64,000 nucleotides of DNA from Chinchilla lanigera (GCF_000276665.1 NW_004955502.1:2970493-3034492); one strand, 5' to 3'. Shown: positions 45,932 to 58,502, counted from the first letter of the stretch. Notes: a model not told the origin generated them from the letters alone. A program made the numbers and translations.

Positions 45932-46884
45932 AGAAAACCAAACTTGTTTTATCTTCCAACAACATCAGTCTTCTTGAATATTGGAAAAAGCAAACTTTTT
46001 AATCTTTATGTAAATGCTGCAGTGTTATTAAACTATAGCAGAACATCTTTCATGATTTTCATTCTTAAAATATTTCACACTAGGTGGTTATCTGCATTGT
46101 GTCTCCATCTCTGAAACATGACATGAGTTAAAATGAAAACGTGTTTGTGAAAAACAGAAAGTCCAGCTGGCGCCTCTGATTAGATCACAGAAATGATCCC
46201 TGAATCTTGTAAGTTTTAAGAAACTTAAAATGTTATAAAAAAAATAGAGCTGAGAAGGAGAAGGGTGTAATAGAGATCGATTAAGGAGAGGCCGCTAGCT
46301 GTTTAGCTGTCTCTATAAGCATTTATCCACATATCACACGACGCTGGTGATGGAACCCTGAGAGGACACAGCCATACCTTGCACCTACTCTGCTCACCAC
46401 CAAGCACAAAAGAATGCCTTGGGGCCAAAATGATTGCAAATCAACATATTGAAACAGCAACTCCAAATATCTCTATTTTTATCTAGTATCTCCTGAAATG
46501 CTTTCCACTAACTGAAGAAAATCTGCTAGTGAAACTAAATACACAATACCACATGTTCACTGACTCTCATGACCCTATTTAAGGTACTTTCTAGATACAA
46601 AGCAATTTTTGGTCTAATAAAAACCACTTTCTAGTTTTGCTAAATTTCTCAAAAGTTAGGGGGAAAATGGGCTACAGATGTAGCAGAGTGGAAAGGCCTT
46701 GTTTATTCAGAGAGAAAGCTTTCATTACATTTCTCAAAAAGGCCTCAAATCCACACTGCCGTAAGAAGCAGTCTGGTTGTCCAAGCTGAGGACAGAACCC
46801 CAGGCTAAGCTACATGGAATGAGTTACCCCGGCACTCTTGTGATAATCAAAGTTACCCCAAAGTGCAACCAGATGATTAGTGGG

Positions 46885-47013
46885 AAGCCAGACATGGTGA
46901 CACACTCTAGCAATCCCAGTTACTCACTTGGGAGGCTGAGGCAGAAAGGTCACTTGAGCCCAGGAGCTCAAGGCTAGCCTGGGCAACATAGTGGGACCCC
47001 ATCTCAATAAATG
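46885..47013 (+). repeat. B1-like SINE, monomer without the duplication
   Basis: GAAGCCAGACATGGTGACAC to GACCCCATCTCAATAAATG. The duplicated block is absent or decayed, indicating an older or different subfamily. Confidence 0.7.
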
Positions 47014-47539
47014 GGTGAATGAATATGAAGTGGGGAGAGACAGAAGAGAGGGACAGATGGGGGAGGGATAAAGACTATGAGAGAATGAGAGTTACTATTA
47101 GTGTACATGGAAACTGTAAGATTTTGAGTCCTAATATATATATATATTAAATATTGTTTGTTAATAGAAAACATTACTGTACTACCTACAAAATCATTTG
47201 TTAGGAAAGGGAGGGGATAAAATTTTACCCAAAAAAGTGATTTTTCTTTTATTTCGTATGATAAAATTCACTAGCATCAATTTGATGGGTTTCAGTCTTC
47301 CATAACGAAAAAAACATTGTCTTACATCAGACAACTAAATGTCAACATACTATGATTCAGTTAAGCTTGTCTTGAATTTTAGTTACAAAAGCATTATATA
47401 ATTTATCAGGTTTCAATCTAGATAAAGATAAAACCTACTGATTTAAAGACACTACATTTATTTGACCACTTAGCTATTTTCATTACTTTAAAAATGTATG
47501 GCCTAAGAGTATTTTCTTTTTATGGTAGTATAGTAAAAA

Positions 47540-47700
47540 TAGCTACTATTTATCAAGCACCTAAGTGCATTGTACACTGTAGTAGGCACTCTACCTACAG
47601 CACTAACTCTTAGAACTTAACAGATAAGGCCAAGGAAAAGTTGAGTGGCCTGAAATCACAGCTAGAAAGCATTTGTTAGTATTCAAAGCCCATGCCCTTC
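47540..47700 (+). repeat. MIR-like SINE remnant
   Basis: TATCAAGCACCTAAGTGC, GTAGTAGGCACTCTACC and AGATAAGGCCAAGGAAAAG match MIR organisation. Confidence 0.65.
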
Positions 47701-48060
47701 TTTATGTACTGCATGATCTCTGCACGTCACACACACTCAGAATAAAGTACACATCTGTGCCTCCAAAGAGCAATGAAGTTCAAGTGAGTACTGACTGAGT
47801 AATAAGAGGGAAAAGGAGAACCCAGACCATGGGAGGCACTCAGAGTGGCGCACGCAGCAGCTATCAATAGCCCATATCTCATCTCCAACTCTAATGTATC
47901 CACACAGACCTATTCATATGCAGCTCCCATTCCAAAGAAAATGGAAATGGGCAAATCCACAGCAGGTTTAACATAGAAACCACAAAAAAAAAAGTTCCTA
48001 AAGTAGCAGCACAAGGAAAAGGTTGCTGGTTTGTTGTGAAGGTAGAAATTAATTCTCTAG

Positions 48061-48212
48061 GGCCAGGTGTGATGGCACATGCCTGTAATCCCAGCACTCA
48101 GGAGGCTGAGGCAGGAGGATCACCACAAGTCCCAGGCCAGCTTGGGCTACACTGAGTTCAGGGTCAGCCTGGACTACATAGTGAGATTCTGTCTCCAAAA
48201 AAAAAAAAAAAA
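48061..48212 (+). repeat. B1-like SINE
   Basis: GGCCAGGTGTGATGGCACAT to TCTGTCTCC and a long A-tail. Confidence 0.9.
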
Positions 48213-49039
48213 TTATCTTCTAGGGTATCATGTAGGTGTTGTTGAAGGTAAGAGAAATGACAGAAGAATGGAAGAAAAAAGACTTTGTTGTTTTGAAGGA
48301 AACCAAAGATAGGAAAAGCAACTGGACAAAAATAAAAAGTACAGAATAGGAAGATAATATTCAGTAGTAAAGCCTGAAAATACATAGGAAAAAGTTCATT
48401 CCCATTATAATCTGTATTCCTTACTCTGCCTTAAATAGTACATTTGGGCTAAGTAGGTTACTGATTTTTAATTTTGGAGAAGTGAATTAATCCACTCTAG
48501 TGATTAGAATAAGATTTTTCAAATTGGGTTTAAATCACAATATGGTTTTAAATTCATTAAAAGAAAAAATAGCTGAGACAAGCATAGCTGCAAAACTTAA
48601 AGGCATGCAATAAAAATGCCAAAAAGTAGTCACTTTTTCATCAATATCATCAAACCTTACTCATGGATTCAAATTATTAGGCTATTTAATTTTCTTTTTC
48701 TACCCATATTCATTTCACAAGTTACAAAAGAACAAAGAACAAAACCTGTGAGTCACTAGCACTGCACCCTGTGGACACGAGAAGCGGTTTCCACAGATGC
48801 AGCCGTGAGCAGCAGTCCGGCAAGGAGACAGGAGGCACTGCCCTCCCAAGCACCTGGGCTGGGTTTCACGGTGTCACCATCAGCCTTGGCCATGGTCTTT
48901 TTCATTCTTTTCTTAGTACTGTTAGTCACTTTCTAGTTTTCACATATAAGCAATCTGCTTCCTAAAGACTGAAGATACATTTAAAACTTCAGAAATGAAG
49001 TGCAGATCTCAATTTTGAGATTTTAAAATTACACCATAT

Positions 49040-49110
49040 TAGCTGGGTGTGGTGGTGCATGCCTGTAATCCCAGTGCTCTGGAAGGCTGAGATAGGAGGT
49101 TTTCAAGTTC
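49040..49110 (+). repeat. B1-like SINE, 3' truncated
   Basis: AGCTGGGTGTGGTGGTGCAT to TAGGAGGTTTTCAAG; the 3' half is missing. Confidence 0.75.
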
Positions 49111-49342
49111 ACTATGGATTTTTACCTACTAGATTAAAAAAGGCCCCGGAGAATATCTGTGAATTATCCTTCTTTTGAAACACTAAAGAGAGAACATGAG
49201 GTAAGAGAGGTAAGTAGGACAAAGCATGACAGCAAAAGTCCAGTGAGTAGGCAGCAATGCACAGTGGACAGCAGTTTATTGGTCTCTCAGCAGTGAAGTC
49301 TCCTCCTCTTGGGCAGTTTGCTCGGGCACTGCAGCTGCATAC

Positions 49343-49529
49343 CTTTGGTGGTATCGGATATGCTATTTAACAAGGCACACATCATATCTCCCTCTAAGTG
49401 GTGAGGGTTTAGTATATGGGCTGGCCGCTGAGTCTTCTTAAATTGATTCTCTAGCTCCAGAAAACCTTGATCTCCTGAGAGGATGGTGAAAGGAATCTGC
49501 TTGGGCAGCTGTTCATCTAGACGACCAGC
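49343..49529 (-). CDS. ZNF451: ZNF451 exon (PIN-like region, C-terminal part)
   Basis: 187 nt, acceptor ACTTAG and donor GTATGC. It encodes AGRLDEQLPKQIPFTILSGD, then QGFLELENQFKKTQRPAHIL and onward to SISDTTK. The FTILSGDQGF pattern resembles the acidic loop of PIN/NYN nuclease folds. Confidence 0.95.
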
Positions 49530-50329
49530 CTAAGTTGGAACAAATGGCACAGGATGATAAAAGTCAGCGTGAGTTTCAAATCAAGTTACATTTGTTTCCA
49601 AATGGACACATACCTATGAAGCTATATAAGGCTTATTCCCTAGCCCCCACCTTCCTAAATGAAATCTGCCACATTTAAACAAAGATAAGATGCCATCAAG
49701 TATAAGCTATTTTATACCACATAGGAAAATGAAAAGTCAAAATGAAGACCAAAAGGAAGCCCTCACAGAAAGCAGGAACGCCAAGGACTATCCACTCCAT
49801 GTAAAGATAAAGAAACAACTCTACCACAGAGAAAAGTCACGCAAGGTAACATGCATGATTCAATTCTGGCACCACAGAGGGAGAAGCAAATCTCGCATGG
49901 TTTAAGCCAGATCAGCAATTAACATGCCTGTGGAGTATAGCAGTGTGACACAAAAGCCTTCAAGCAGAAAATTTAATATTGAGTGGGTCCTAGGCCAGCA
50001 GTTTCTCCAGGTGACTGGAAAAGGCAGACGTAAATGCAAATTCTATCTAGCCAAAAGTGACTACTAAGGTGCCACTCTATTTCAGGTGTTAAAATAGGAA
50101 AAAATAAGTACAGATTTTATCTCTGTACAGTACTTGTACAGAGCAAGTACAGCATCATCTCTTGGTAATTCATTCCACAACAATTAAGGGTCGGCTGCGC
50201 CCTGCCCTGGCAGCAGTGATAAAAACCTGACACAGACGCACTGGTACAGTACTAATGGATGATCTGTTCTGTCATACAGTTCCCAAGTGGATCCTAGCTT
50301 CACAGATTTTGAATGAAACGATGACTCAC
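49530..50329 (-). other. ZNF451: ZNF451 intron
   Basis: Donor GTGAGT at 50329. No repeat or gene recognised. Confidence 0.85.
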
Positions 50330-50460
50330 ATGCATACATATGGCAAAATCAGCAGCATCTTTTCTTTTACTACATCGAGGATGAAGGAAGAAACATCCAA
50401 TCCTATTCAAGTAATTGTAGATCTTACAGTTGAGTGGAGGCTTCCAGTTGGTGTTTCCTC
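50330..50460 (-). CDS. ZNF451: ZNF451 exon (PIN-like region, middle)
   Basis: 131 nt, acceptor AATAATAG and donor GTGAGT. It encodes GGNTNWKPPLNCKIYNYLNR, then IGCFFLHPRCSKRKDAADFA and ICMH. The DAADFAICMH segment is the kind of acidic helix seen in PIN/NYN folds. Confidence 0.95.
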
Positions 50461-51656
50461 CTATTATTTTAGGAATAAATAGGTTTAAGTGAACATCAAA
50501 GAGGAAAAGACTAAACATCATTATGAAGGAGAAACATGTATTTGGAAACAGTCTTGCTGCAAGGAAAGCCCTAACTAGATTAGAATGTGGGTGACTGCAG
50601 CCTGGCACTGGCACCTTGCTATTTTACAGTCCTGGGAAGGGAGACCAACTTTCCTCATTCTACTTACTTATCTTAAAACTCATAGGAATGTTGCACAGAA
50701 TCAAAAGTAATGTGTAAAAGCTTTTTCAATGGCACTGTTCTATATGAATGCAAAAATCAGTGGTTGTTACAAATATGCCAAGCATAGGCAGCAGACAGAA
50801 ATGATAAGGCAACCACCAAAGCTAGAATTCTTAGCCAGGCACGATAGTGCATGCCTGTAATTCCAGCACTAGGAGGCTGAGGCAGGGTGACTGCTGCATG
50901 TTTGAGACCACCTTGGGCTTCATACTGAGTTCAAGCCCATCTTGAACTACATAGTGAGACCCAGACTCAAAAAAAAAAAGCAATTCCTAATGAACCATCA
51001 CAGCTAGACTTCAAAAAACATTATACTGGGCAATTTATTCAGGTCTGTATGTTTGCCTCCTTAATCCCAATCCTGTCCTTTATAGGCTGTTTCCTCAAAT
51101 AGGAACTATATCAGGTTCTCCCTATAGTAAATGTCTGTAAGCCAAGGAATCCGTTGCCCTAGGTCCAATCAATGGTTTGTTGAAGGATTTAGTTGAAGTT
51201 GAATACTTAAAAGCAGCACGGATGAACAACAGAGGCAGTTGTGGCATGCTGAAAATGACACCAAAGTTCAAATGAAACCAAAGTTCAAATGCTAACTCTG
51301 GTTTTTATTAGTGCTAAAATTTTAAAAATATAACTTCTCAGTCTGCCTCTTTGTACTTAAGAAGGGAGACAAGAGTAATAATCAGTAGCCATGTTTATAC
51401 CAAGCAATAGTGCCAGGCAAATCACAGGCACCAAATAAAGCCTTTAAAAGTCCGTATCAGGAGATGCACAAACTTTGGGTCACCAAATAGCATTAAAATT
51501 AACCAAGGAGGCATGTAAAAAGAAAAATATACTAGCACAGTAACTGTAATGCAAAGTAACAATATTCAAATTATGTTTGTATGAACTATTCAGGAAGGTT
51601 CAAGTGAATCTATTCTGGGAAGAGGGTGTCTCAAATGTTTTTTTTATTAACCATAC
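50461..51656 (-). other. ZNF451: ZNF451 intron
   Basis: Donor GTATGG at 51656. One B1-like SINE (50833-50980); the remainder is AT-rich without recognised features. Confidence 0.85.
50833..50980 (+). repeat. B1-like SINE
   Basis: AGCCAGGCACGATAGTGCAT to CCAGACTCAAAAA. Confidence 0.85.
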
Positions 51657-51797
51657 CTTGAAAGCCCCAAATAAATGTTCCTTGGTTAAGATGTCCTGGT
51701 AGATGACCAAAGAAGTTGGACCAATTATCAAAATCTACAAAGACTATATGAGTCATGGTTCGCAAGTAATCCAAATCTGGAAGCTCAACTTCTTCCT
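51657..51797 (-). CDS. ZNF451: ZNF451 exon (PIN-like region, N-terminal part)
   Basis: 141 nt, acceptor TTCTCAG and donor GTATGG. It encodes EEVELPDLDYLRTMTHIVFV, then DFDNWSNFFGHL and onward to GTFIWGFQ. The hydrophobic strand followed by DFDN is like the first acidic motif of PIN/NYN-type domains. Confidence 0.95.
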
Positions 51798-52049
51798 CTG
51801 AGAACACAGAAACATTAATGTAAGTTCAGTAAGACTTTGCTAAAAACATTTAATTTCTCAAGTCTAAAATACAGAGGCCTCATATGCAAAAATATGAATT
51901 TTGCATGTTATTCTTATCTATCTAGACTTTATGAAATCTGTGTATATGACAGTTAATACTTAGATTTAAAAGTCACAGTATTTCATATTTAACTATACAT
52001 CCTTGTATAAACTATCTGCCTTTGTCATAAAGCATGTATGTATATATGT

Positions 52050-52130
52050 ATTTATTTATGTACGTGCTGGAAACTGAACTCAGCACCTTTCGCTTGCCAG
52101 GCAGGTGCTTGTTGCCAATGAGCTATAAAA
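52050..52130 (-). repeat. ID-like SINE, antisense
   Basis: GCTGGAAACTGAACTCAGCA to GCCAATGAGCTAT; the 5' end of the element is missing. Confidence 0.7.
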
Positions 52131-52689
52131 AGTTTTTTGAAAAGTCACTTATAAAAGGAATAGTTTTAATTTCAAATAACCAAGAACTTGTACCACCCAT
52201 CAAAACAAAATTTCAAAGTTACCTGTGAAACCAGAATTTGCTTCTTGTTCTAATCTAGACGGATTTACTAGCAGCCCTCCAGCTCTGTGATTAAAGACCC
52301 TCAGAAGCGAAGCAGGATGACCTGCACCCCTGCTGCTGTGAAGTGGTGATGGACGAGGTGCGGAAGGCACAGGAGCACCGTGAACGTGCCCTCACTTGTC
52401 CTCTTGTGCTCTTCTCTCACCTTACCCCATTCTCCAGCTCTCTTTCTGCCTCCCCCTTCCCTTACTTCATCCTTTCCATGCTGACAAGGCTTTAAAGCTT
52501 CCAGTTGTGGAAAGGAAAAGAGCAAAAGACAAACATAACATGATATCATATACCCACTGCCTCACTGTTTGAAGCACTAGAGCTGATGACAGTACACGAT
52601 TTAACCCATTCTCAGTAAAAACATGCCGTGACTGAAGGTGATGCTGAATCTGTGTGTTACAGAGTAAGCCTGTAAACACCAACAGGTCT

Positions 52690-52815
52690 TAGCTGGGTAT
52701 GCGGGGCACACCTGTAGTCCTGGCCACTCAGGAGGCTGAGGCAGGAAGGGCTCCTAAGCATACAAGCTTGAGACAGGCCTGGGCTATACAGCAAGACTCC
52801 AATTCAAAATACGTA
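52690..52815 (+). repeat. B1-like SINE
   Basis: TAGCTGGGTATGCGGGGCAC to ACTCCAATTCAAAATACG. Confidence 0.8.
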
Positions 52816-53239
52816 TTAAAAAAAAATAAGTAAAAATAAACAAAAACTCAATGATTCATTAAAATATTTTATTAGCATGAGTTTCATATTCTGGTTGTCT
52901 CTACAATGCACAGAACTCACTAGGAGTAAATGTTTGTTTAAAAGGGTATAGAATTAAAATTAACAGGCTAAAAAATTAAACTTCTACATAAGACAAAAAT
53001 ATTACATTAACTACTTAATTCAGGCATTAGAAGGAAAGTCCAGAGAAAGTATAAAGGGATTCATGCTTCAATTTGTCTCCTGCTGTCACTTTTAACTCTA
53101 TTTCTAATTGCTATTTAACTCTCTGCTAAATCTCTGTTTCCAAGTAAATCATAAAAATACACAAATGCTGAAATTATTTTTAAGATTTTTAATACTTAAA
53201 GAATAAGGCCAAATATATATAAAAAGAATCCATCTGGCT

Positions 53240-53445
53240 TTTTGTTTGTTCTTGTTTTGTTTTCTCAGTCCTTGGGGACTAAATTCAGGACCTTAGCACT
53301 GAGCCACACCCCAAGCCTTTTATTTTTATTTTGAGATGGGGTCTTGCTAAGTCACTGAGATGCCCAGGCTGGGTTTGAACTTGTGATCTTCCCCCTTAGC
53401 CTTCCAGAGTGCAGGGATTACCGATGTGTGCCGCCAGGCCCAGAT
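53240..53445 (-). repeat. ID-like plus B1-like composite SINE, antisense
   Basis: An antisense ID-like unit (53240-53319, GGGGACTAAATTCAGGACC) is followed by an antisense B1-like unit (53325-53445, ending GCCGCCAGGCCC). That is the composite order read in reverse. Confidence 0.65.
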
Positions 53446-53466
53446 TGTTGTTGTTGTTGTTGTTGT
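53446..53466. repeat. (TTG)n microsatellite
   Basis: About seven TTG units next to a composite SINE. Confidence 0.9.
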
Positions 53467-53843
53467 TTTTTAAATGAACCTACATATGTAATAGAAAACC
53501 TAAATGATAAGTAAGGTCCAGAATAGCTATCATATCTGATTTTTAGAAAATCAACTTCCTTCATCTCTCAAAATCTCAATGTCTTTTGTAAAAGAATAGA
53601 AAATGAGATCTAAAATATATGTTCTTAAAGCCAAAACATTCTTTCTCCCCTTATGTTTAGGAAATGGATGAATGAAGAACAGGGATACACAGCCCTTAGA
53701 AGCACATGCTGTAGTAACTGATGAAACGTATTACCCTACCCCATTTCTTCCTTCAAAGCTGGATCACTAAGTCACAGAAACGTGGGTGCATGCATGTCCA
53801 TTTCCACAGTAGCACATGAGTCTGCAGAGCAGTACATTCATAC

Positions 53844-55441
53844 CTGTAATCTGGCAGCTTAAGTCGTCTTCGGCTCCTTTCTCCGAATCTGAATTTCTTG
53901 GACAGCTCACTGCTTGTTTCAGTTTTTCCTCTGCATGTGAGGCACTGGCAGTGAACTTGTATGTGTTTCCTTTTTCAGGTCCAAACGGAGCCAGGCTGGC
54001 TTTCTGGAAGAAGGCGTGTTTCCTGTGGAAGTGCTGCTGGGCACTCTCAGGATTGTGAAAGGCTTTGGTGCAGATGCCGCACTTGATGACGTACGGCTGC
54101 TGCTCTTCACTCTTCTCGTCTCTGTGCATCTGACGGACGTGAGTGTTCATGTCAACTAAATTTTGTGCTGTTGCTGAACACAAACTGCAGCAAAACCATA
54201 GTTTACCTTTATCCAACATGACTTGGAGACATCTACCATAATCTTCCTTTCTGTTGACCTTACAGATGTAACTCTCATGGCAGCCACAGGTTAACAGGTT
54301 ACTGGTCTCTACAACTGAAAAATCCTCCTCAGTTTTAATAGAAGGTTCAGTTTTTTCTGACACAAACACGTAATCTATGCTGTGGTGCTCCTTATAATGA
54401 GTTAGAAATGCTTCTTCCACGTTAAAGATAAGATCACAAAGCCCGCAGAAGAATTTGATCTTTATCTCACTGTCATGTTCGTCTCGGCAGTGTCTATGTA
54501 ACGTTTCTATCTTGTGGAAAGTCTTTCTGCAGTGAGCACAGCTGTATCTATGAAACTGGTGACTTGCCAAAGACATACAATGCTGTTTTACACTTTCCTG
54601 GGAATCAAACATATCTTCACAAATTCGGCACTGCCATTTACCCCTTGGGGGGCTGTTTGTCAGAAAATGATCTACAACAGTAACAGCTGAAGGGGCCTTG
54701 TTAGCAACCAAATTACTCACCATAGAAGATGACGGCAAAGTTTCATCTTCTATCTCATCCACCTCATAAAAATATCTGTGTCCATTATGAAATTCAGTCA
54801 CATGTGCCATAATAGTATCTTTCCTTCTTAACTCCTTTTTGCATGTCCGACACCAAAAAAGAAAGTTATTTAAATGTGCCCCTCCATGAATCCGGCTCAT
54901 GTGTAAACGGATAACTCCTGAATCTTCACATACCTTTCCACAGACCACACACTTGTAACACATTGTGTTTGCCAAGAAAACATGCTTCTCTACTGCATCT
55001 TCACTTGGGAACCGCTGACTGCATTCACAAAACCAAGTTTTAACTACTGACTTTTGCTTCTGGACAAAAAGCATCCTTTCCTGGCTTTTATCTTCTAAAC
55101 TCATCTTCTTCCTTGGAATGGTACTGCAGTCCTGTGAGCCAGATTCTTTAACAGACACAGCTCTTTTAAGTGATGAAATTTTTGGATGATCTAACAGTAA
55201 ATTCAAGTCAGAAGGAGATTTATTCCTTTCACTGCTATGGCAGTAAAGTAAGACTGCTTCTTCCACTGAGTTAATGACCCGGATTTTGTGTCCTGAATTC
55301 TGCTTGTGAGTTCGGGTGCTGGTTTCATCCACAAAGACTTCGTTGCAATTTGGACAATAACCTCTTAATAGGAATTTTTCTGCAACTTGGGTAATGCTTT
55401 TTTCAGCTATCGCTACAGGTCCAGCATTTCTACAACGCATC
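53844..55441 (-). CDS. ZNF451: ZNF451 large zinc-finger exon
   Basis: 1598 nt in one frame, acceptor TTTAG before 55441 and donor GTATGA after 53844. It begins MRCRNAGPVAIAEKSITQVA after a split Arg codon. It carries at least eight C2H2-type units in order, including YCPNC-X-H-X-H, CVVCGKVC-H-H, WCRTC-H-H, CRICEDMF-H-H, CAHCRKTF-H-H, CGLCDLIF-H-H, CSLCSAT-H-H and CGICTKAF-H-H. Such degenerate fingers with variable linkers suit protein contacts as much as DNA binding. It is the largest coding block in the window and is intact, with no stop or shift. Confidence 0.97.
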
Positions 55442-55999
55442 CTAAATTGGATTTAAAAAGAAAAAAACTCCTTTAAAGGTATTTTCTAAATATGTCATCT
55501 CTTTTTATGACAGCAATTTTTTATGATAGGAATTTTTAAATTAAGCTCTACAAGATACTTTTAAATAAAGATGCAGATGAGTTAGTGGTAGTATATTATC
55601 TCAAATTATCTTAATATCACTTATACTTTATTTCTAATTCATATGGAAAAGGTTAAAATTAGAACTAAAAGGTTAAAAAATATTAAAGTAAACTTTAAAA
55701 CATTCAAATCAATATCAAATGCATTGACTGAGGACCTTAACACCTTATCAGAGAAGCAAATTAAACACTGAGTTAATTACAGGATATAGAGGAACCCTAC
55801 GGTAAGCTTCTAGTCAATCTGCCATTTACTTTTTCAGAACAGATTAAATTTATGTCAGGAATATTCCATGCCCATATTTGCTTTTACTTAAAGAACAAGA
55901 CTCAGGAAGACCAATCACTGAGCCCTAGGCTACAACTTTCTGTCTCTAAGATTTCCTATCCTGAAATTTTGTATGAAATTATACAGTAAGTGGACTCTT

Positions 56000-56280
56000 G
56001 CATGTATCAATATGTGATTCCTTCTTATGGCCAAATAGGTTTCCATTGAATGGATATGCCACATTGTATTTACTCGTTTGTCAGTTCATGGACATTTGAG
56101 CTGTTCCCAATTACTAAGTATTATGACCAACAGGGCTATAAACAATGTAGAAGTCTTTTGTGTAGCCAAGTATTTTCATTTTTCTTGCCTGTATTCCTAG
56201 AAGTAGAAATTCCTGGGTCATATGATAATTCTATGTTTAATTATTTAAGGAAAGAAAAGATAAATATTTTAACTACATAA
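56000..56280 (-). repeat. L1 3'-end fragment, antisense
   Basis: TATGCCACATTGTATTTACTC, GTTCATGGACATTTGAGCTG and CTGGGTCATATGATAATTC are the reverse of the usual L1 3'-end text. Confidence 0.8.
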
Positions 56281-56771
56281 AAATGAAAACACACTTTATT
56301 AAAATCTGTAGAGTTAGGAAAGGGCAGTGATCAGTGGGATATCTACACCTGTTAGTATATTTAATATTGCAAAAGGATCCAAAGTCAATCAAAGCTTCCA
56401 CTTTAATAGGCCAGGAAAAGATAACAGAATTAAGCACAAAATAGTATGTTCCTGCTGGCTTGAACCACCAGTGGTAAAAGGCACCCTGTAGTAAGACATG
56501 AATTACAGCCCCATTGAGATTGTAAAATAGAAATTAATAAGCTACAAAATGGGCAAATAGTAAAAACTCATCAAAGAAAGGAGGAAAAAGATCATCAGTG
56601 AAATCAAATGTTGGTTGTTTAAAAAGAAATCAATAAAAATTTAAGATAAGTAAACATAAAAAACATAGACGTTTAAAAAATATGATAAATTATATTCCTG
56701 AAACAAGAATTAGCCAAGGTTTCTCAGAATACAGGATGCCTACAAACTACACTCAATGGGATTAAAAGAAG

Positions 56772-56915
56772 CTGGGTGTGGTGGCACACGCCTGTAATCC
56801 CAGCACTCAGGAGGCTGAGGCAGGAGGATCACTGTGAGTTCAAGACGAGCCTGAGCTACAAAGTGAACTCAAGGCCAGCCTGAACTGCATAGCGAGACCC
56901 CGTCTCAAAAAAAAA
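56772..56915 (+). repeat. B1-like SINE
   Basis: Near-consensus GCTGGGTGTGGTGGCACACG to CCGTCTCAAAAAAAAAG. GATTAAAAGA flanks both sides as target duplication. Confidence 0.95.
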
Positions 56916-57014
56916 GATTAAAAGATTCTGCTCATCAAGAGAGAAAATCAACAATTTGGGAATGAAAACCATAGGCTGGGAAATATACTCAGGTTTCAGC
57001 CTTTTGTGTTGCTA

Positions 57015-57400
57015 TAACAAAATAACTGAAACAGGGTACTTCATCCAAAAGAGAGGTTAGTGAAGCTTACAGCAGGGAGGTTCAAGGCCAGAGGCTGCAT
57101 CTAGCCAAGGGCCCCTGCTCCTCGGAACACAGGGGGTGGTATTATTTCTGAGAGAGCAGAAGGAGAAGAAGGGCCGCGCCTCACCACACTGCATCTCAGA
57201 GACCTGATGCAGCCTTATGAGACCACAGAGCCCTGTGGCCCTGTGCGGCAGGTACCGAACCCCAACAGGGTCCCTCACCTCCCTTCTCCCATGCCAGTCC
57301 TCACAGGTCCACAGCTCAGCAATGCCAGCACAAGCAGGTGCTGAGCTTACTGCACACTTTTGGGGTAGAGTCCATGCCAAACTACAGCACATATGTTCTA
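57015..57400 (+). repeat. Unclassified ancient interspersed repeat
   Basis: Opens TGTTGCTATAACAAAATAACTG and shares its style with 36510-36990. The 111-residue open frame on the minus strand here is not supported as a gene. Confidence 0.4.
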
Positions 57401-57591
57401 GGAAGTCCTATAATCTTGATACAAATTTGACAAAGATTCACATTTAGAATATATAAAAAACTCCAATTCACAAAGCAGCAAACAATGCACTTTTTAAAAC
57501 AGATAAAATGCCTTAGAGCTTCACAAATACAAACAAATGGCCACAAATACATAAAGTGTTCATCACTGCTGATCCAAAAAATGCACATTAG

Positions 57592-57790
57592 CCTGGTGCA
57601 ATGGTGCACTAACTATAATCTCAGCTACTTAGGAGGCTGAGGCAAAGGATCACAAGTAGAAGCCCAGCATGGGCCACTTAATGAAACCCTGTCTCAAAAT
57701 AAAAATAAAAAGGGTTGAAGACATAGCTCAATAGTAGGATACTAGCCTAGCATAACAAAGCCCTATGTTCAATCCTTAGTCATAAACACT
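57592..57790 (+). repeat. B1-like plus ID-like composite SINE
   Basis: A B1-like monomer (57592-57711), an AATAAAAATAAAA linker, then an ID-like unit beginning GGGTTGAAGACATAGCTCAA (57712-57790). Confidence 0.8.
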
Positions 57791-57828
57791 CTCCCCAGCC
57801 CCCCCCACCCACAAGAAAGAAACATATT

Positions 57829-58440
57829 AAAACCACAGTGAGACACAAAAATAGCTAAAATGAAGTTAGCAACATTAAATGCTCGCAAGGATAAGATCAA
57901 TAGCTTGTTAATAAGCATGTATATTGGGGGAAAATGTTCAGTAGTCTCCTATAAAGTTAAATATACAAATACACACCTAATTACAACCCAGCAATCCTAG
58001 TCCTACATGAGCCTTGAAACCTATGCTCACAAAGACCTGTACAAAATGTTCACAGCAGCTTTATTCACAACAGCTATCAACTGTAAACGACCGAGATGTC
58101 CATCTGCCCTAATGTGACGAACAAGCTGCACTATATTCATGTAACACATCATCATTCACCAGTAAACAGAAACAAGGTACGAAACAATATAGAGAAAACT
58201 CAGACGTCACAAGTACAAAAGAGCAAACACAATCCCCTTTACATGCAGTTGTTGAGGTGATACAGTTAACAAAAAGATAAAATTACCAGAACAGAGACTG
58301 CCATCAGGGGTGGCTGGCCAGGGACACAGCGCAGCAATATATATTTCAGTTATTATGTGGGCTAAATAGACATATCCACTTGTCAAAAACCATGAAAGTT
58401 AAAATTTGCACATTGCAATGAATGTACACTTTACCTAAGG
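57829..58440 (+). repeat. L1 3'-end fragment
   Basis: Contains CAACCCAGCAATCCTAGTC, CAGCAGCTTTATTCACAACAG and GATGTCCATCTGCCCTAATG, standard L1 ORF2-end/3' UTR text, diverged. Confidence 0.8.
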
Positions 58441-58502
58441 AAAAAAAATCTTAAAAAATAAAGGAAGTCGGCAATACACAGAAATATAAATTAAAAAAAA
58501 AA

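Larger units (their letters stand above)
43579..49342 (-). other. ZNF451: ZNF451 intron
   Basis: Donor GTATGC at 49342. SINEs are listed separately, and a MIR-like remnant lies at about 47540-47700. The stretches 43950-45070, 46010-46880, 47020-47530 and 48220-49030 are AT-rich with only scraps (ID-like at 44358-44430 and 44885-44965; a TA-repeat near 47136). Confidence 0.85.
51798..53843 (-). other. ZNF451: ZNF451 intron
   Basis: Donor GTATGA at 53843. Holds ID- and B1-like SINEs and a short (TTG)n tract at about 53446-53466. Confidence 0.85.
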
